Origin: Candidatus Jordarchaeum madagascarense
Lineage (GTDB): Archaea; Asgardarchaeota; Jordiarchaeia; Jordiarchaeales; Jordiarchaeaceae
DNA: 9,438 nt
NCBI GenBank assembly: GCA_019056875.1
Contig: DXJA01000470.1
Coordinates: forward strand, 1-9,438
Direction: 5' to 3'
Shown piece after piece: positions 7,305-9,438 of the stretch (within the stretch, counting starts at the first letter, position 1; each line of letters starts with the position of its first letter). The position numbers were made by a program, and so were the translations under genes. The notes below the pieces were generated by a model. It made no database searches and was not told the DNA's origin. It saw only the letters and a program-made list of their open reading frames with translations.

Positions 7305-7624
7305 GGCAACACCCTCTGTAACCCGGAAATATGATTCATACTTAGCGCCTTTCACCAATAAATAACTTACGTTAAAAATAAGCTTTCTTTAGCGGATCGC
7401 AGGAGTTAAAGTAGCATATATTCCTAATAGAATAGTTACAATATCAATTAAATAATCAAAAAATAAAACAAACAAGTTAAACTGATAACAAAATATAAAA
7501 AATACAAACTAAAATTAATGAAAAATCCTAAAATTACGACAGATAACGAGTTTTCTCTTACTAGTTTAAAGCCAAAGGTTCGAAGGACATTAAAATTTTT
7601 GACTATTATAAGTTAATTTTTCTT
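7305..7624. other. A/T-rich intergenic region between hydrogenase terminator and GTPase gene
   Basis: About 320 bases with strong A/T bias and no supportable coding sequence on either strand. A minus-strand TATA-like TTATTTAT near 7355-7362 could drive the GTPase gene from its internal TTG start. No repeats, tRNA or mobile-element ends were recognised. Confidence 0.5.
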
Positions 7625-7643
7625 AAAACCAATCAGAGATTGG
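7625..7643 (-). terminator. intrinsic-type terminator of the hydrogenase operon
   Basis: In minus-strand RNA, CCAAUC and GAUUGG form a perfect six-pair stem with loop UCU, followed at once by UUUU and an A/T-rich stretch. It lies about 63 nt after the vhuU stop and just beyond the SECIS-like hairpin and a C/G-rich element, the expected place for the end of the operon. Confidence 0.5.
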
Positions 7644-7651
7644 GAGAGCAG

Positions 7652-7664
7652 CCCCCTGCGGGGG
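7652..7664 (-). other. C/G-run hairpin between SECIS and terminator
   Basis: Minus-strand RNA has a run of eight C (7660-7667), then GCA, then five G (7652-7656). CCCCC and GGGGG can form five C-G pairs closed by a three-base loop. An alternative is GCAG paired with CUGC around GGGG. It is the most G/C-rich spot in the window and stands out from A/T-rich flanks. It could aid termination or insulate the neighbouring SECIS fold. Confidence 0.4.
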
Positions 7665-7670
7665 GGGTCC

Positions 7671-7704
7671 CCGATGTCTTCCCAGACCGGGTTTCAGACA
7701 CCGG
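7671..7704 (-). promoter_or_regulatory. archaeal-type SECIS element for selenocysteine insertion
   Basis: The minus-strand RNA folds as a nine-pair helix, CCGGUGUCU (7704-7696) with AGACAUCGG (7679-7671), including one G-U pair. On top are GAAA on the 5' side and a lone A on the 3' side, then three C-G pairs (CCC 7691-7689 with GGG 7683-7681) closed by the loop GGUCU. Known archaeal SECIS elements have a helix, a GAA/A internal loop, about three G-C pairs and a loop of a few bases, usually in the 3' untranslated region. This matches that plan apart from one extra A. It starts one base after the vhuU stop codon, where it would direct Sec insertion at the UGA at 7790-7792. Assigned by eye, without folding software. 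Confidence 0.82.
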
Positions 7705-7705
7705 A

Positions 7706-7855
7706 TCAACCAGAGCCAATCACAATCTCTTTCCTCACAATCTCCTTACCCTCACTATCAAGGATAACAAGATGCGCGGAACACGCGAGTCAGCAATCAT
7801 AGGCTCGCATAACCATTTCCATAAGATTAAGAATCTTCGGATCAATTTCTACCAT
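7706..7855 (-). CDS. vhuU: VhuU-like selenoprotein: C-terminal nickel-binding peptide of the hydrogenase large subunit
   Basis: This 49-codon gene supplies the part missing from the upstream large subunit. It reads M-V-E-I-D-P then an amphipathic stretch, MRAYD, then C-UGA-LACSAH. The UGA (7790-7792, residue 22) falls exactly where hydrogenase large subunits have the first Cys of DPCxxC. C25 is the second ligand, and H28 is the usual end after which the maturation protease cuts. In VhuU of Methanococcus the same position is Sec and the peptide is likewise a separate gene. Unusually, the conserved Pro before the ligand is Cys here (DCU). A 21-residue tail after H28 would be the removable extension. 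GGAGG at 7867-7871 lies 11 nt before the ATG, and the gene starts 29 nt after the large-subunit stop. It ends in UGA, one base before the SECIS-like hairpin. A nonsense-mutated pseudogene is the alternative, made unlikely by the hairpin and the position. Confidence 0.88.
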
Positions 7856-7884
7856 ATTTATCTTATCCTCCAGACACTTCTATT

Positions 7885-9198
7885 TTAAGTTTTTATCATA
7901 GGCTCAGGTAGCTTCAACTTTTCATGAATCTTATCCTCAAATATCTGCTTAGCCGTCACCAAGAATGACTTCTCTACTGTGGCAATGTTATGATTAGTAG
8001 CAACAATCAAGTTAGCCTTCTTGCATATTCCCTTGTCATCAGACCAGTAATGATGTATCAGTAGCCCACGTGGAGCCTCCACTATGCCTACACCGTCACC
8101 TTCTTTAGGCTCTAAGTCCGCAAGCTTTACGTCTTTGCTCACTATGTCAGGGTCTTCAAGCAGAATCTTCGCCTTTTCCACTGCTTGAACCAGTTCAACG
8201 ATCCTAGCCCAATTATAAGCAAGTGTAGCAGTACACGGTCTGCCCACAGCATCTCTAAACTCTTTAAGAGCTTCTTGAGCCAGAGGAGTCTCCATTTTAT
8301 CTGCAACATTTATACGTCCCAGAGGTCCCGCACGCCAGATTCCATCCGGATAACCGACCGGCTTATAGAATATGTGCGTTGCATATGAGTGGGGAGCCAC
8401 ATGCTCAGCTATGTAATCCAAATAATCTTTCTTTGGAAAATCTGAAACGATTTTACCATCAGGGCTCATTACTCTGACTGTAGCATCTCCGAAAATAGTA
8501 TGTACTCCTTCATTTGCAAGACCCAAATAATATGAATCAAACACTCCCAGCTTTGTTATAACGTCTAAATAGTCGTTTACCACTTTTTTAGTTATATCCA
8601 CAGTAAATTGGGCAAGCTCTAAAGCTCTTTCAATCCTCTTCAATTGCTCATCACGTTCTTCCTCAGTAATTGACTTAGCCTGACCACCGGGAACACATGT
8701 AACAGGATGTATAGCCCTTCCACCTAAAAGAAAGCAAAGATCCTGACCGATTCTCATAAATTCAATTGCTTTCTTCCCTGCGTCAGGTAGATTCTTAATC
8801 ACTGTAACCACATTACGGTACTGTGGTTCAGCAAGAGGACCCACCAAAAAGTCTGGCGCCGCCAAAGCATAAAAGTGAAGTGCATGGCTGGAAATCTGTT
8901 TCGCTTGTGCCATAAGATCTCTAAGTTTTAATGCGGGCGTGGGTGGAGTAATATCCCAAGCAGCCTCAACAGCACTTATCGATGCAAGATGATGAGCTTC
9001 TGGACAGATGCCACAAATCCTGGGAGTTATTCGAACTACACGTTCCATTAAACGGCCTTCAAGGAATTTCTCAAAGAAACGTGTAAGTGTCACACTAAAA
9101 TGGGCATCCTCTACTTTATTGTTCTTATCCAGTTTTATTGTGATTTTTGCATGTCCCTCGAGTCTAGTGGCTGGTTCAATAATAATTTCCTTACTCAT
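7885..9198 (-). CDS. vhuA: F420-non-reducing [NiFe] hydrogenase large subunit lacking its C-terminal nickel motif (VhuA/MvhA-like)
   Basis: This 437-residue catalytic subunit splits H2 in the cytoplasm as part of Mvh/Vhu-type (group 3c) complexes. These pass electrons through MvhD/VhuD to heterodisulfide reductase-like partners. The N-terminus has EPATRLEGHAKI (8-19). The first nickel-binding motif is RICGICPEAH (60-69), supplying two of the four cysteine ligands. EAPRGLLIHHYW (374-385) and TNHNIATVEKS (401-411) are also conserved. The chain stops at PEPMIKT without the expected DPCxxCxxH end. That end is encoded by the next gene, vhuU, so the subunit is split, not truncated. The ATG lies 2 nt after the stop of the small-subunit gene, and AAGGAAGG-like purines in that gene's last codons serve as ribosome site. 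The promoter is beyond the right edge. Confidence 0.93.
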   Translation of the reverse strand: MSKEIIIEPATRLEGHAKITIKLDKNNKVEDAHFSVTLTRFFEKFLEGRLMERVVRITPRICGICPEAHHLASISAVEAAWDITPPTPALKLRDLMAQAKQISSHALHFYALAAPDFLVGPLAEPQYRNVVTVIKNLPDAGKKAIEFMRIGQDLCFLLGGRAIHPVTCVPGGQAKSITEEERDEQLKRIERALELAQFTVDITKKVVNDYLDVITKLGVFDSYYLGLANEGVHTIFGDATVRVMSPDGKIVSDFPKKDYLDYIAEHVAPHSYATHIFYKPVGYPDGIWRAGPLGRINVADKMETPLAQEALKEFRDAVGRPCTATLAYNWARIVELVQAVEKAKILLEDPDIVSKDVKLADLEPKEGDGVGIVEAPRGLLIHHYWSDDKGICKKANLIVATNHNIATVEKSFLVTAKQIFEDKIHEKLKLPEPMIKT

Positions 9199-9200
9199 AT

Positions 9201-9438
9201 CTACTTCGCCTTCCTTACAGTTTTTGATATTATGCCCGATGGTAGGAAGAAGTTATAAAAAGTGCCGGCAACATCGCCGACCTTCTCCACAAGTTCCTCC
9301 GGGCTAATTGACTCATAATCTACTATCGAGCCCAGTGCGCTAATCATCTTAGCTCCCTGATCTATCACATTCGGACCTGGACCATAACAACCCCTACAAG
9401 GCATCCCCGCACTGGGACAAAGAGCACCACAACCCTCA
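9201..9438 (-). CDS. vhuG: F420-non-reducing [NiFe] hydrogenase small subunit, C-terminal part (VhuG/MvhG-like, cut by window edge)
   Basis: Only the last 78 residues are inside the window; the frame stays open to the edge. Visible residues begin EGCGALCPSAG and continue MPCRGCYGPGP. The four cysteines are spaced like the C-terminal iron-sulfur ligands of Mvh/Vhu small subunits. The tail GDVAGTFYNFFLPSGI is also typical. The subunit carries the iron-sulfur chain that takes electrons from the nickel site to the VhuD/Hdr side. An ATG at 9402-9404 lies inside the cysteine cluster and is not the real start. The gene ends 2 nt before the large-subunit ATG, indicating translational coupling. Upstream genes, perhaps vhuD and hdrA, are expected beyond the edge but not seen. 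Confidence 0.88.
   Translation of the reverse strand, partial: EGCGALCPSAGMPCRGCYGPGPNVIDQGAKMISALGSIVDYESISPEELVEKVGDVAGTFYNFFLPSGIISKTVRKAK

Noticed and set aside
7640..7720. G/C-rich segment that at first glance resembled a tRNA or other structured RNA gene.
   Set aside because: No acceptor stem, T-loop GTTCRA or anticodon arm of the right spacing. The structure is better explained as SECIS, C/G hairpin and terminator on the minus strand.
7790..7792. UGA as a nonsense mutation making vhuU a pseudogene.
   Set aside because: The UGA falls exactly on the ligand known to be Sec in VhuU. The sequence after it keeps the family motif LACSAH, and a SECIS-like hairpin follows the gene.
7640..7888. 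An 82-codon + strand open frame.
   Set aside because: It is antisense to vhuU and its SECIS, has no family-like sequence, and lacks a ribosome binding site. It is a shadow of the minus-strand selenoprotein gene.
9008..9307. A 99-codon + strand open frame.
   Set aside because: Antisense to the hydrogenase subunits, whose conserved motifs are clear. No independent support.
1..9438. CRISPR arrays, insertion sequences or other mobile elements.
   Set aside because: No repeated spacer-repeat pattern, terminal inverted repeats or transposase motifs were seen on either strand.

Overview
The window reads as archaeal chromosome. Strong GGAGG-type ribosome binding sites precede ATG and often TTG starts, and A/T-rich TATA-like boxes sit about 25 nt ahead of plausible transcript starts. 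It holds parts of an Mvh/Vhu-type [NiFe] hydrogenase, a COG2229-like small GTPase and family-2 glycosyltransferases. The lineage cannot be fixed from sequence alone. An archaeal selenocysteine signal points to a Sec-using archaeon: Methanococcales, Methanopyrus and some Asgard archaea are the known ones, and a TACK or Bathyarchaeia-like source would be new.

Left part (about 100-5550): a surface-sugar region. On the minus strand, a GT2 glycosyltransferase (3293-4213) is followed after 2 nt by a membrane-anchored GT2 with three C-terminal membrane segments (2133-3290). Next comes a two-domain protein (104-2020) joining a DUF362 domain to a Gfo/Idh/MocA sugar dehydrogenase domain. A third GT2 (4628-5548, +), apparently a paralogue of the first, is transcribed divergently across a 414-base A/T-rich promoter region. 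Together they look like a set for making or transferring modified sugars to lipid-linked or surface glycans.

Middle part (about 5660-7360): a small helical protein of unknown function (+), a secreted protein with five N-glycosylation sequons (-), and a Ras-like/COG2229-type GTPase (-).

Right part (about 7620-9438, all minus): the end of a hydrogenase operon. It holds the C-terminus of the small subunit (VhuG/MvhG) and then a large subunit (VhuA) that lacks the usual C-terminal DPCxxC nickel-binding motif. That missing end is encoded 29 nt downstream as a separate 49-codon gene, vhuU. Its first nickel-ligand cysteine is an in-frame UGA (7790-7792), which I read as selenocysteine, giving DCULACSAH. 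One base after its stop codon is a hairpin with the layout of an archaeal SECIS element: a 9-bp helix, a GAA(A)/A internal loop, three C-G pairs and a short loop. A terminator-like hairpin with a U tract follows. This is the most important content of the window, and ordinary gene calling would miss it because the gene is short and interrupted by UGA.

Several starts were moved downstream of the longest open frame because a well-placed Shine-Dalgarno sequence supports an internal start. These are the DUF362 fusion, both downstream glycosyltransferases, the helical protein and the GTPase.
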